NCBI RefSeq assembly: GCF_036002945.1
Contig: NZ_CP108529.1
Coordinates: 1,426,001 to 1,490,000, forward strand
Length of the DNA stretch: 64,000 nucleotides
Direction of reading: 5' to 3'
Origin: Streptomyces sp. NBC_01224
Lineage (GTDB): Bacteria; Actinomycetota; Actinomycetes; Streptomycetales; Streptomycetaceae
The notes under the pieces are model-generated. The model ran no database searches. It saw nothing but the letters and a program-made list of their open reading frames with translations, and was not told where the DNA came from. Below, in pieces: positions 32,102 to 40,621 of the stretch; positions within the stretch are counted from its first letter, which is position 1, and each line of letters starts with the position of its first letter. Position numbers and translations under genes: made by a program.

Positions 32102-33292
32102 TCAGGCCGGTGAGAACAGGTGGTCGCTGATGAGGCGGGCGGCGCCGATCACTCCGGCGGCCGGTCCCAACTCGCCCAGCACAATGGGAAGATTTCCGGT
32201 GGCCAGCGGCAGCGACTGCCGGTAGACCTGGGTCCGGACGCTGGCGAGGAGCGTGTGACCGAGGCCGGTCACACCGCCGCCGATCACCACCAGTCCGGGA
32301 TTGAAGAAGCTGACGAGTCCCGCGATGACCTGGCCTACCCGGTTGCCGCCTTCGCGGATCAGGTCGAGCGAGGTCGCGTCACCGGCGGCCGCGGCGGCGG
32401 CCACATCGGCGGCGGTGAGCCTTCCGGCCGCCTCCAGCCGGCCCGCTAGTTCCGCCGACTGCCCGGCGCGCGCCGCGTCCTCGGCGTCACGGGCGAGCGC
32501 GGCACCGCTGAAGTGGGCTTCCAGGCAGCCCCGGTTGCCGCAGGCGCAGGCGCGTCCTTCGGGTTCGACCTGGATGTGGCCGATGTCTCCGGCGCTGCCC
32601 GTCGTACCGCGGTGGACCTCGCCGCCGACGACGATGCCGCAGCCGATACCCGTACCGATCTTGACGCAGAGGAAGTCGCCCACGGAGCGCGCGACGCCCG
32701 CGTGCTGCTCCCCCATCGCCATCAGGTTCACATCGTTGTCGACCATGACGGGGCAGCCCAGTTCCTGGCTGAGCGCCTCGCGGACCGGGAAGCCGTCCCA
32801 GCCGGGCATGATCGGCGGTGCGACCGGTACCCCTTCGGGGAAGCGGACCGGTCCGGGTACGCCGATGCCCGCGCCGTCGAATCCTTCGGCGAGCCCGGAG
32901 GCCCGGAGCTTGGCTGCCAGGGACAGCACCTGCTCGAAGATGGCGACGGGTCCTTCGCGTACGTCCATGGGGTGGTTGAGGTGACCCAGGACCTCCAACT
33001 CGGCGTTGGTGACGGCCACATCGACGGATGTGGCACCGATGTCGACGCCGAGGAAGCGCAGCTGCGGGGCGAGCCGGATGTTGTGCGAGCGACGTCCTCC
33101 GCGGGATGCGGCGAGTCCGTCGGCCACGACGAGTCCGGTCTCCAGCAGCCTGTCGACCTCGACGGCGAGCTTGGAGCGGGAGAGATCTACCTGATCCCCC
33201 AGCTGTGCCCTTGAGTTGGGCCCGCCGTCGCGCAACAGCCGGAGCAGTCGCGCCTGATGCGCATTCGCGGGTCGTGCCGTCATACGTCTCAC
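32102..33292 (-). CDS. ROK-family transcriptional regulator
   Basis: 396 residues. The N-terminal winged HTH (ANAHQARLLRLLRDGGPNSRAQLGDQVDLSRSKLAVEVDRLLETGLV) is followed by a ROK kinase-like domain with GVDIGATSVDVAV, PGPVRFPEGVP, GTGIGCGIVVGGEVHRGTTGSAGDIGH and the zinc motif CACGNRGCLEAHFSG. The start is probably GTG 33292, after GGGAGGGG. It lies 140 bases upstream of the sugar transporter operon and is its likely regulator. Confidence 0.87.
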   Translation of the reverse strand: MRRMTARPANAHQARLLRLLRDGGPNSRAQLGDQVDLSRSKLAVEVDRLLETGLVVADGLAASRGGRRSHNIRLAPQLRFLGVDIGATSVDVAVTNAELEVLGHLNHPMDVREGPVAIFEQVLSLAAKLRASGLAEGFDGAGIGVPGPVRFPEGVPVAPPIMPGWDGFPVREALSQELGCPVMVDNDVNLMAMGEQHAGVARSVGDFLCVKIGTGIGCGIVVGGEVHRGTTGSAGDIGHIQVEPEGRACACGNRGCLEAHFSGAALARDAEDAARAGQSAELAGRLEAAGRLTAADVAAAAAAGDATSLDLIREGGNRVGQVIAGLVSFFNPGLVVIGGGVTGLGHTLLASVRTQVYRQSLPLATGNLPIVLGELGPAAGVIGAARLISDHLFSPA

Positions 33293-33364
33293 GCGCCCCT
33301 CCCCGCCACATCGGCCTGTCCGTCGGGCTTTCGAGGGGAACGTAGCAGCGGTTGCCGGGAGTGG

Positions 33365-33400
33365 GAAGAAGTTGCGCAGGAATCCGCTACAACTTTCTCC
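33365..33400. promoter_or_regulatory. Possible ROK operator
   Basis: AAGAAGTTG (33365-33373) and CAACTTTCTCC (33390-33400) form an imperfect inverted repeat with arms AAGTTG/CAACTT 16 bases apart, about 75 bases upstream of the ROK start. A related sequence lies before the 1240-aa gene (25807-25822). Confidence 0.4.
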
Positions 33401-33504
33401 ACACCGAGGACAAAGCCGTTCGGCCGAGTCATTGGTCGGCCGCCGGCGCGGGCGACGTTCGGGGCGCGTACCGGGGCGCGCACCGGGTCGGGTCGGGTCG
33501 GAAG

Positions 33505-34164
33505 TCAGCGGTGCCGGAACGGGCCGTCCAGGGCCGCCCACTGGAGCAGCATGATGGTCTTTGCGTCGGCGATGGCCCCGCCGCGGACCATGGAGAGAGC
33601 CTCCTCGAAGGGGAGTTCCACGGTCTCGATGTCCTCGCCCTCGGCCGCGACCCCGTGCGCGCCGGCGGTGCCACCCGCCGAACGGTAGGGGGCGGCGAAG
33701 AAGTGCAGACGTTCGGTGACCGAGCCGGGACTCATGTAGACGTCGAAGACGCGCTCGGGAGTGCCGACGAGGTGTCCGGTCTCCTCGACCGCTTCCCTGC
33801 GGATGGCCTCCTCGGGGCTGTCGCCGTCGAGCAGCCCGGCGGCGGTCTCGATCAGCATCCCGTCGTGGTGCCCGTTGACGTAGGCGGGCAGCCGGAACTG
33901 ACGGGTCAGCAGAACGGTGCGACGACCAGGGTGGTAGAGCAGAATCGTGGCGCCGTCGCCCCGGTCGTAGGTCTCGCGCTGTTCCCGGCTCCAATGGCCG
34001 TCGCTGTGCTGATAGTCGAAGGTCGTCCTGCGCAGGACGTACCAATCGCAGGACAGCACCTCCACGTCACTGATGCGCACTCGCGGATTGCCGGTCAGGT
34101 CGCGGCCGTGCCGGTCCAGACCGGTGCGCCCGCGGCGGTCGGGGGTGTCCAGGCCTGCGGTCAT
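33505..34164 (-). CDS. Nudix hydrolase, NudK / ADP-ribose pyrophosphatase type
   Basis: 219 residues. The Nudix box is complete: GLLDGDSPEEAIRREAVEETGH. TTFDYQHSDGHWSREQRETYDRGDGATILLYHP and SVTERLHFFAAPY are typical of the NudK group, which hydrolyses GDP-mannose or similar nucleoside diphosphate sugars. It is a cytoplasmic housekeeping enzyme. It precedes the DeoR gene on the same strand order but with its own start (ATG 34164). Confidence 0.85.
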   Translation of the reverse strand: MTAGLDTPDRRGRTGLDRHGRDLTGNPRVRISDVEVLSCDWYVLRRTTFDYQHSDGHWSREQRETYDRGDGATILLYHPGRRTVLLTRQFRLPAYVNGHHDGMLIETAAGLLDGDSPEEAIRREAVEETGHLVGTPERVFDVYMSPGSVTERLHFFAAPYRSAGGTAGAHGVAAEGEDIETVELPFEEALSMVRGGAIADAKTIMLLQWAALDGPFRHR

Positions 34165-34194
34165 GATGTGTGCTCCTCGCGGTTGATCCGGTTC

Positions 34195-34980
34195 TCAGGC
34201 CAGGACGGTGTGGACGCCCGCATCGCGCAGGGCGGACAGCGTCAGCGGGCCATTGGGGTGGGTGGCGGCGTCCTCGGCCGCGCTGTCGGTGACGAACACG
34301 TCCACCGCGCCCACGGCGGCGACCTGGCTGAACGCACGCACCCCGAGTTTGGTCGCGTCGGCAACGGCGATGATCCGGTCCGATTGCGCCAGCGCGGCCT
34401 GCTTGACGGCCGCGTCGTCCAGTGAGAACTCCGACCAGCCGTACTCGGCGTGCACACCGCCGATGGACATGACGAAGCAGTCGAAGGCCAGCGCCTCGAC
34501 GGTGCGCAGGGCCAGCGGGCCGACCAGCGACTGCTCACCGGGGCGGGACCGGCCGCCGATGATCAGCAGCTCGATCCCGGGCCGGTCCGCCAGGCGGACC
34601 GCGGCCTGAAGACTGACCACCGCCACCGTCAGGGGCGCCCGTTCGGCCAGGTGCTCGGCGACGTGCACGGTGGTGGTGCCCGCGTCGAGAAGCACCCGCG
34701 ATCCCGGCTCCACCATCGCGGCCACGGCCGCACCGAGCCGGTCCTTCGTCGCGGCCTGCCACGGCTCACGGGCAAAGAAGCCCGCGCCCTCCTCCCGTGC
34801 ACGCGTGGCGACCGCACCGCCGTGCACCCTGCGCACCAGCCCCTGCCGCTCCAGTGCGTCGAGATCCCGGCGGACGGTCATTTCGGAGACCCCCAGGCGA
34901 TGGGAGAGCTCCGACACGGAAACCCGGTCGGAGCCCTGCACCAATCGCAGGGTCAGGTCCAGACGATTGGCGACACCCAT
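34195..34980 (-). CDS. DeoR-family regulator
   Basis: 261 residues. The N-terminal DeoR HTH is RVSVSELSHRLGVSEMTVRRDLDALERQGLVRRVHGG. The C-terminal sugar-phosphate-sensing domain has SRVLLDAGTTTVHVAEHL, IIGGRSRPGEQSLVG and VADATKLGVRAFSQV. It senses a phosphorylated sugar. A 16-bp palindrome lies 21 bases upstream of its start, suggesting autoregulation. The Nudix gene follows 30 bases downstream and may be in the same unit. Confidence 0.9.
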   Translation of the reverse strand: MGVANRLDLTLRLVQGSDRVSVSELSHRLGVSEMTVRRDLDALERQGLVRRVHGGAVATRAREEGAGFFAREPWQAATKDRLGAAVAAMVEPGSRVLLDAGTTTVHVAEHLAERAPLTVAVVSLQAAVRLADRPGIELLIIGGRSRPGEQSLVGPLALRTVEALAFDCFVMSIGGVHAEYGWSEFSLDDAAVKQAALAQSDRIIAVADATKLGVRAFSQVAAVGAVDVFVTDSAAEDAATHPNGPLTLSALRDAGVHTVLA

Positions 34981-35000
34981 GACCCATTTCTAACACATCT

Positions 35001-35016
35001 ATGTTCGATTGAACAT
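35001..35016. promoter_or_regulatory. Palindromic operator of the DeoR gene
   Basis: ATGTTC-GATT-GAACAT is a perfect inverted repeat 21 bases upstream of the DeoR start, of the T-rich kind bound by DeoR-family repressors. Confidence 0.6.
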
Positions 35017-35070
35017 TTGAGTGTGAGAAAACTGGACGGTTCCAGGAACCAGGACGGCGGGGAACGCGGA

Positions 35071-35099
35071 AAGGGTCTGGGCTCAAAGCCCAGACCCTT
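35071..35099. terminator. Terminator after the GntR gene
   Basis: The perfect 13-bp stem AAGGGTCTGGGCT / AGCCCAGACCCTT with a 3-base loop lies 36 bases past the GntR stop. Confidence 0.8.
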
Positions 35100-35134
35100 C
35101 CTTCACGACGCCGTTCGGCCTGTCCGGCCGCGCG

Positions 35135-35815
35135 CTACTGGCCCTCTTCGCGCTGGTGGTACGTCTTGCGCGTGTGTTCCGTGTGCGCCCGCATGATCTC
35201 CGTGGCCCGCCGCTCGTCGCGTGAGGAGATCGCCGCGATGAGCGAGCGGTGCTCGATCCAGGACCGGGTGCCGCGCCGGCGGGCCACCGGGGTGTAGTAC
35301 CAGCGCGCCCGGCGGTCCACCTGTCCGGCGAGCTCGGAGAGGACGACACTGCCCGCCAGCTCCATGACCTTGGCATGGAAGGCCGCGTTGGTGGCGACCG
35401 CCAGGTCCACGTCGTCGTCGGCGACGGCCTGCTCACCCTTGGCGCAGAGCTCCTCCAGGGCGGCGATCCCGGCAGCGCCGGAGTTGGCCGCGGCAAGACG
35501 GGCGGCCTCGGCCTCCAGGAGGGTGCGGACCGAGAGCAGCTGGTCCGCCTCGTCCTCGGTGGGCTCATGGACGAACGCACCCTGGGCGGGCCGCAGATCG
35601 ACCCAGCCCTCGGTGTTCAGCCGCTGCAGTGCCTCCCGCACCGGCTGCCTGGACACTCCGAGATGGCCGGCCAGCTCGCTCTCGACCAGATGCTGGCCGG
35701 GACGGAGCGCACGCGTCGATATGAGCTCGAGCAGCGCCTCGTACACGCGCTCGCGTAGCGGACCGGGCCGCTCCAGCTTCGGCACAGCCCCTTGAGGCAG
35801 TCCTGTGGACAACAT
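35135..35815 (-). CDS. GntR-family (FadR/FCD) regulator
   Basis: 226 residues from ATG 35815, after GGAGGGGGACCGCG. The winged HTH reads LRERVYEALLELISTRALRPGQHLVESELAGHLGVSRQPVREALQRLNTEGWV. The FCD effector domain follows with DLAVATNAAFHAKVMELAG and WIEHRSLIAAISSRDERRATEIMRAHTEHT (metal-binding Asp/His). Members sense organic acids or sugar acids. The gene before it on this strand is a KAS III. A possible box (GTAGACTGTAGACGATAAGC) lies between them at 35846-35865. Confidence 0.88.
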   Translation of the reverse strand: MLSTGLPQGAVPKLERPGPLRERVYEALLELISTRALRPGQHLVESELAGHLGVSRQPVREALQRLNTEGWVDLRPAQGAFVHEPTEDEADQLLSVRTLLEAEAARLAAANSGAAGIAALEELCAKGEQAVADDDVDLAVATNAAFHAKVMELAGSVVLSELAGQVDRRARWYYTPVARRRGTRSWIEHRSLIAAISSRDERRATEIMRAHTEHTRKTYHQREEGQ

Positions 35816-35879
35816 CGCGGTCCCCCTCCGGGCGACGAGCAATTGCTTATCGTCTACAGTCTACCGAGCACAACGCCCC

Positions 35880-36830
35880 TCAGGGACAGCGGATCACCTG
35901 ACCCGCGTACGAGAGATTCCCGCCGAAGCCGAAAAGCAGCACCGGCCCGCCGCTGTGCACCTCGCCGCGCTCCACCAGCTTGGACAGGGCCATCGGGATA
36001 GATGCCGCGGATGTATTACCCGAATCCACGACATCCCGGGCGATGACCGCGTTGACCGCACCGATCTTCCTGGCGACCGGTTCGATGATCCTCAGATTGG
36101 CCTGATGCAGTACCACCGCGGCCAGATCCTCGGGCGCGACGCCGGCCTTTTCGCACACCCTGCGGGCGATGGGCGGCAGCTGCGTGGTGGCCCAGCGGTA
36201 CACGGACTGCCCCTCCTGCGCGAACCGCGGGGGCGTCCCCTCGATCCGTACCGCGTTCCCCATCTCCGGCACCGAGCCCCACAGCACGGGGCCGATCCCA
36301 GGCCGGTCGCCGCCGTCCGGGTCCGCGACGACGACCGCCGCACCGGCTCCGTCGCCGAGCAGGACACAGGTGCTGCGGTCGGTCCAGTCCGCGATGTCCG
36401 CCATCTTGTCGGCGCCGATGACGAGGACGCGCTCGGCCGCGCCCGCCCTGATCGCATGGTCGGCGGTGGCGAGGGCGTGCGTGAAGCCGGAGCAGACGAC
36501 ATTGATGTCCATCACCGCGGGTGAGCCCATGCCGAGCCGGGCGGCGACCCGGGCCGACATGCTCGGCGAACGGTCGATCGCGGTGGAGGTCGCGACAAGA
36601 ACCAGATCGACTTCGGCGGGCTGCAGCCCCGCCGCGGCGAGCGCCTTGGCCCCTGCGTGCGCGGCCATCTCGTCCACCGGCTCGTCAGGGCCTCCGACAT
36701 GGCGGGTCTTGATGCCGACGCGACTGGTGATCCACTCGTCACTGGTGTCGACCATGGCCGCCAGCTCGTCGTTGGTGAGTACCTTGGCGGGCTGATAGTG
36801 GCCGAGCGCCACGACACGTGAGCCGGTCAT
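35880..36830 (-). CDS. Beta-ketoacyl-ACP synthase III family protein
   Basis: 316 residues. The full FabH catalytic triad is present: Cys in INVVCSGFTHAL, His in LHQANLRIIEPVA, Asn in DSGNTSAASI. DTSDEWITSRVGIKTRH and LFGFGGNLSYAG are typical FabH ends. It condenses an acyl-CoA starter with malonyl-ACP. It lies outside any fatty acid synthase or polyketide cluster, next to a GntR gene, so it may be a secondary FabH or an acyl-transfer enzyme. Start ATG 36830 (MTGSRVVALG). Confidence 0.88.
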   Translation of the reverse strand: MTGSRVVALGHYQPAKVLTNDELAAMVDTSDEWITSRVGIKTRHVGGPDEPVDEMAAHAGAKALAAAGLQPAEVDLVLVATSTAIDRSPSMSARVAARLGMGSPAVMDINVVCSGFTHALATADHAIRAGAAERVLVIGADKMADIADWTDRSTCVLLGDGAGAAVVVADPDGGDRPGIGPVLWGSVPEMGNAVRIEGTPPRFAQEGQSVYRWATTQLPPIARRVCEKAGVAPEDLAAVVLHQANLRIIEPVARKIGAVNAVIARDVVDSGNTSAASIPMALSKLVERGEVHSGGPVLLFGFGGNLSYAGQVIRCP

Positions 36831-36937
36831 GTACAAGATCCCCTCGCTACATATGGCAGGAACCATCCAGTCTTGGTCGCTACTGCCCGGTACAGGGGCA
36901 CGTGATCCCACAGGATTAGCACCCGGTCATTGGAGGC

Positions 36938-37287
36938 TTGGCAACAGCCTTGACCACCCAGAAAGCATATTGCAGACATTATTCTGTCGACTTGACATCT
37001 ACCGATTCGGCCTGTGCCCACTGCGGCAACTGCATCGAGGTGTGCCCCACCGGCGCGCTCTCCTTCAAGACCGAATTCGATATGCGCGCGGCCGAGACCT
37101 GGGACGAACAGGCCCGGACGGAGACCACCACCATCTGCGCGTACTGCGGTGTCGGCTGCAATGTCACACTCCATGTGCAGGACACTGAGATCGTCAAGGT
37201 CACCTCTCCGCACGGCAATCCGGTGACCCACGGCAACCTCTGCTTCAGGGCCGGTTCGGCTTCCAACACGTACAGAATCGGGTTTAA
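36938..37287 (+). pseudogene. Truncated and frameshifted formate-dehydrogenase-like iron-sulfur gene
   Basis: A TTG start after GGAGG opens a short frame: ACAHCGNCIEVCPTGALSFKTEF is the second half of a ferredoxin-type [4Fe-4S] pair, and TICAYCGVGCNVTLHVQ...HGNLC is the first [4Fe-4S] block of molybdopterin oxidoreductases. A one-base loss near 37243 shifts the frame. The other frame then reads GRFGFQHVQNRV and stops at 37287, as in intact homologs. The N-terminal 2Fe-2S and ferredoxin part is missing. It directly precedes fdhD, as intact homologs do. It is probably non-functional. Confidence 0.65.
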
Positions 37288-37292
37288 CCGCT

Positions 37293-38141
37293 ATGGGACG
37301 GGTCACCGAGCGCCGCCGCACCATCCGCATCCGGGACGGGGCCGTCTCCACGCGCCCCGACACGCTCGTCGCCGAGGAGCCCCTGGAGATCCGGCTGAAC
37401 GGCAAGCCGCTCGCCATCACGATGCGCACGCCGGGCGACGACTTCGCGCTGGCGGCGGGCTTCCTGGTGAGCGAGGGCGTGATCGGTGACGGCTCCGAGG
37501 TGCAGGGAATCGTCTACTGCGCCGGGGCCACGGCGGACGGCGTCAACACGTACAACATCGTGGATGTGAAGCTCGCCCCCGGCGTCCCGGTCCCCGACAT
37601 CACACTCGAACGCAATGTGTACACCACGTCGTCCTGCGGGCTGTGCGGCAAGGCGAGCCTCGACGCGGTGCGCACCACCACCCGGCATCCGGTCGCCGAC
37701 GCTCCCCCGGTCCGGGTCGAGCCCGCCCTGCTCGCCGCCCTCCCCGACCGGCTGCGCGCCGCGCAGCGGGTCTTCGACCGGACCGGGGGTCTGCACGCGG
37801 CGGCGCTGTTCTCCGAGACGGGTGAGCTGCTCGACGTCCGGGAGGACGTCGGCCGGCACAACGCGGTCGACAAGCTGGTCGGCCGGGCTCTGACCGACCA
37901 CCGGCTGCCGCTGTCCCGGGCGATTCTGCTGGTGTCGGGGCGGGCCTCGTTCGAGCTGGCCCAGAAGGCGGTGATGGCCGGGATCCCGATGCTCGCGGCG
38001 GTCTCGGCACCGTCGTCCCTCGCCGTCGATCTGGCGGCCGAGACCGGACTGACCCTGGTCGGCTTTCTGCGGGGTCCTTCCATGAACGTGTACGCGGGTG
38101 AGCACCGCATCGCCCTGGAGGCGACGGTCGGCCAGGGCTGA
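37293..38141 (+). CDS. fdhD: Formate dehydrogenase sulfurtransferase FdhD
   Basis: 282 residues. EEPLEIRLNGKPLAITMRTPGDDFALAAGFLVSEGVI, the cysteine loop SSCGLCGKASLDAV (the two Cys that carry sulfur) and DVGRHNAVDKLVG are FdhD signatures. FdhD transfers sulfur to the molybdenum cofactor of formate dehydrogenase. Start ATG 37293, 5 bases after the ancestral stop of the broken upstream gene. No catalytic formate dehydrogenase subunit gene is in this window. Confidence 0.93.
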   Translation: MGRVTERRRTIRIRDGAVSTRPDTLVAEEPLEIRLNGKPLAITMRTPGDDFALAAGFLVSEGVIGDGSEVQGIVYCAGATADGVNTYNIVDVKLAPGVPVPDITLERNVYTTSSCGLCGKASLDAVRTTTRHPVADAPPVRVEPALLAALPDRLRAAQRVFDRTGGLHAAALFSETGELLDVREDVGRHNAVDKLVGRALTDHRLPLSRAILLVSGRASFELAQKAVMAGIPMLAAVSAPSSLAVDLAAETGLTLVGFLRGPSMNVYAGEHRIALEATVGQG

Positions 38142-38173
38142 GGCGCCCCGCCCGTCCGCACGGGACAGGGATC

Positions 38174-38196
38174 CGGCCGGCGGGGAGCGCCGGCCG
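38174..38196. terminator. Hairpin between convergent fdhD and transporter genes
   Basis: CGGCCGGCG / CGCCGGCCG, a 9-bp stem with a 5-base loop, midway between the two stop codons. Confidence 0.55.
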
Positions 38197-38229
38197 CTCC
38201 CGCGCCCGGGCGGGGCTCCGGGCGCACCC

Positions 38230-39258
38230 TCATCTCACCGTGACGGACTCCCGTGACACCGCACTGTCCTCCCGGTTCTCCTCCCGCGGATCGCGCGAGC
38301 GGCGCTTGGCGATCACTGCGCACACCATCAGCTGCATCTGGTGGAAGAGCATGAGCGGCAGTACGGCCAGGGACGCGTGCGCCCCGAACAGGACGCTCGC
38401 CATCGGCAGCCCGGAGGCGAGGCTCTTCTTGGAGCCGGCGAACTGAATGGCGATCCGGTCCCCACGGTCGAAGCCGAGCCGCTTCGCCCCGTACCAGCTC
38501 AGCGCGAGCATCAGCGAGAGCAGCACCACCTCGGCGCCGAACAGCGCTCCGAGCCTGGCCGGGGTGACCTGGTGCCAGATGCCCGCGACCATGCCCTCGC
38601 TGAATGCCGTGTAGACGACGAGCAGGATCGAGCCGCGGTCGACATAGCCGAGGACCTTCTTGTGGCGGGTGATGAGGCCACCGATCCAGCGGCGCAGCAG
38701 CTGCCCGGCGACGAACGGCAGCAGCAGCTGGATTCCGATCTTCAGCAGCGCATCGGCCGAGAATCCACCGCTGCCGTTGCCCAGCAGCGCGGCGGCGAGC
38801 AGCGGCGTGAGGAAGATTCCGGCGATCGAGGAGAAGGAGCCCGCACAGATCGCCGCGGGCACGTTGCCGCGGGCGATCGAGGTGAAGGCGATCGACGACT
38901 GGATCGTCGAGGGGACGAGGCACAGGAAGAGGAAGCCGCTGTAGAGCTGCGGCGTCAGGACGTACGGCACCAGCCCCTTGCCCGCGAGACCGAGCAGCGG
39001 GAAGGCCACGAAGGTGCAGACGAGGACGGTGAGGTGGAGCCGCCAGTGCTTGAGACCAACGAGTGCCTCGGCGGTGGAGAGGCGGGCGCCGTACAGGAAG
39101 AAGAGAAAGGCGACGGCTCCGGTCGAGGCGCCGCCCGCCACATCGGCGGCGGTCCCCGATGCGGGCAGTATCGCCGCCAGCACGACCGTGCCGATCAGGG
39201 CCAGGATGTAGGGGTCGATCGGCAGCCAGGACGGCAGTTTCAGGGTGCGGCGGCTCAT
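38230..39258 (-). CDS. Bile acid:sodium symporter (BASS) family transporter
   Basis: 342 residues, about 10 membrane helices, of the BASS/SBF-like group. AFLFFLYGARLSTAEALVGLKHWRLHL and CLVPSTIQSSIAFTSIARGNVPAAICAGSFSSIAGIFLTPLL (the broken-helix region that binds sodium) are diagnostic, as is AIQFAGSKKSLASGLPMA. It imports an organic anion with sodium. Start ATG 39258 (MSRRTLKLP) after GTGGAGCAC. It is divergent from a LysR gene, which is its likely regulator. Confidence 0.87.
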   Translation of the reverse strand: MSRRTLKLPSWLPIDPYILALIGTVVLAAILPASGTAADVAGGASTGAVAFLFFLYGARLSTAEALVGLKHWRLHLTVLVCTFVAFPLLGLAGKGLVPYVLTPQLYSGFLFLCLVPSTIQSSIAFTSIARGNVPAAICAGSFSSIAGIFLTPLLAAALLGNGSGGFSADALLKIGIQLLLPFVAGQLLRRWIGGLITRHKKVLGYVDRGSILLVVYTAFSEGMVAGIWHQVTPARLGALFGAEVVLLSLMLALSWYGAKRLGFDRGDRIAIQFAGSKKSLASGLPMASVLFGAHASLAVLPLMLFHQMQLMVCAVIAKRRSRDPREENREDSAVSRESVTVR

Positions 39259-39377
39259 GTGCTCCACATGTTCTCTTGGTTCTGGTCGTGCCTTTTCCAT
39301 CCTGCTCTTGATCACCTTGATCGGGAATCCGGTATACCGCTCTCACTGTCATCACGATTCGCGATAGCCTGGGGGCT

Positions 39378-40280
39378 GTGTACGACCCCGCGCAGTTGCG
39401 TACCTTTCTCGCCGTCGCCCAGACACTGAGCTTCACCCGGGCGGCCCGCCGGCTGGGTGTGCGGCAGTCCACGGTGAGCCAGCATGTGCGGCGCCTGGAG
39501 GATGCGACGGGGCGGCAGCTGTTCACCCGGGACACGCACCGGGTCGACCTCACCGTCGACGGTGAGGCGATGCTCGGTTTCGCCCGGACGATACTTGAGG
39601 CCCATGAGCGTGCCGCGACCTTCTTCACCGGCACCCGGCTGCGTGGGCGGCTGCGGTTCGGGGCCTCCGAGGACTTCGTGCTGACGCGGCTGCCGGAGAT
39701 CCTGGAGTCGTTCCGCCGTGACCACCCGGAGGTCGAGCTGGAGCTGACGGTGGAGCTCTCCGGGACGCTGCACCAGCGGCTGGCCGCGGGCCGGCTGGAT
39801 CTGGTGCTCGCCAAGCGGCGCGCCGGCGACACGCACGGCGAGCTGGTCTGGCAGGACGCGCTGACCTGGATCGGCGCGCCGCAGCTGCGGATAGACCCGG
39901 ACCGTCCGGTTCCGCTGATCCTCTTCCCACCGCCGGGCATCACCCGGGCCCGTGCTCTGGAGGTCCTGGAGGAGCACGGCCGGTCCTGGCGGGTCGCCTG
40001 TACGAGCACCAGCCTCAGCGGACTGATCGCTGCGGCCCATGCGGGCCTGGGCGTGATGGCTCACAGTCGGGGGCTGATCCCGCCGGGTCTGGCGCCGGTG
40101 CCGGCCAGAGCGGGCCTGCCGGAGCTGGGCGATGTGGATTTCGTCCTGCTGCACGGCCGCCGCCGGGACGGGGCGCAGGAGGCCGCGGACGCCCTGGCGG
40201 CGGCGATCCTGGCGGGCGGCGACCGGCTGATCCGCAGTGTCGGCACAATCGGTTCGATCGGTGGCCGGGACAGGGCATGA
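39378..40280 (+). CDS. LysR-family regulator
   Basis: 300 residues from GTG 39378. The N-terminal HTH is complete (LRTFLAVAQTLSFTRAARRLGVRQSTVSQHVRRLEDATGRQLFTRD), followed by a substrate-binding domain (LRFGASEDFVLTRLPEILESFRRDHPEVELEL). It lies divergent from the BASS transporter gene with a 119-bp gap, the usual LysR arrangement. The gap has a short A/T-rich stretch (ATCACGATTCGCGATAG near 39353) that may hold its site. Confidence 0.9.
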   Translation: MYDPAQLRTFLAVAQTLSFTRAARRLGVRQSTVSQHVRRLEDATGRQLFTRDTHRVDLTVDGEAMLGFARTILEAHERAATFFTGTRLRGRLRFGASEDFVLTRLPEILESFRRDHPEVELELTVELSGTLHQRLAAGRLDLVLAKRRAGDTHGELVWQDALTWIGAPQLRIDPDRPVPLILFPPPGITRARALEVLEEHGRSWRVACTSTSLSGLIAAAHAGLGVMAHSRGLIPPGLAPVPARAGLPELGDVDFVLLHGRRRDGAQEAADALAAAILAGGDRLIRSVGTIGSIGGRDRA

Positions 40281-40621
40281 CCGCACGCCTGTACGGGGAG
40301 AACGGACGGCAGTCGCAGTTCCGCGCCCGACCCGGCCGGGTCGGGCAGGGCATGTGCGGGTCCGTCCGCGGGTCCGTCCGCGGCCAATACCCTCGTACCC
40401 GCTCGGAACGGAAGTGACAGCGGCGTACAGATTCGGTGGAGATTCCGGCGCCGCCCTCTTACTCCGCGGTCTCAGCCGCGCCCGAGCCTTGCCCATCTGG
40501 CCGGATTTCGGTGGCTGACCTGTGCATATGCCACGTTGTCCGCCGTTACGGGGCCCTCCCGCCGCGCCGCCCGGTGGGGTAGCGTCACGGCGCTGTGCGG
40601 AGCGCCACAAGGAGCAGGTCA
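40281..40621. other. Intergenic region
   Basis: 340 bases between the LysR and acyl-CoA ligase genes. I see no frame with support. A ribosome site (AAGGAGCAGG) just before 40622 belongs to the ligase. Confidence 0.5.

Noticed and set aside
37514..40009. Very long minus-strand open frame of 831 codons
   Set aside because: It overlaps fdhD, the BASS transporter and the LysR gene, which have clear family motifs. It is Ser/Arg/Pro-rich with no motif, as expected of a shadow frame in GC-rich DNA.
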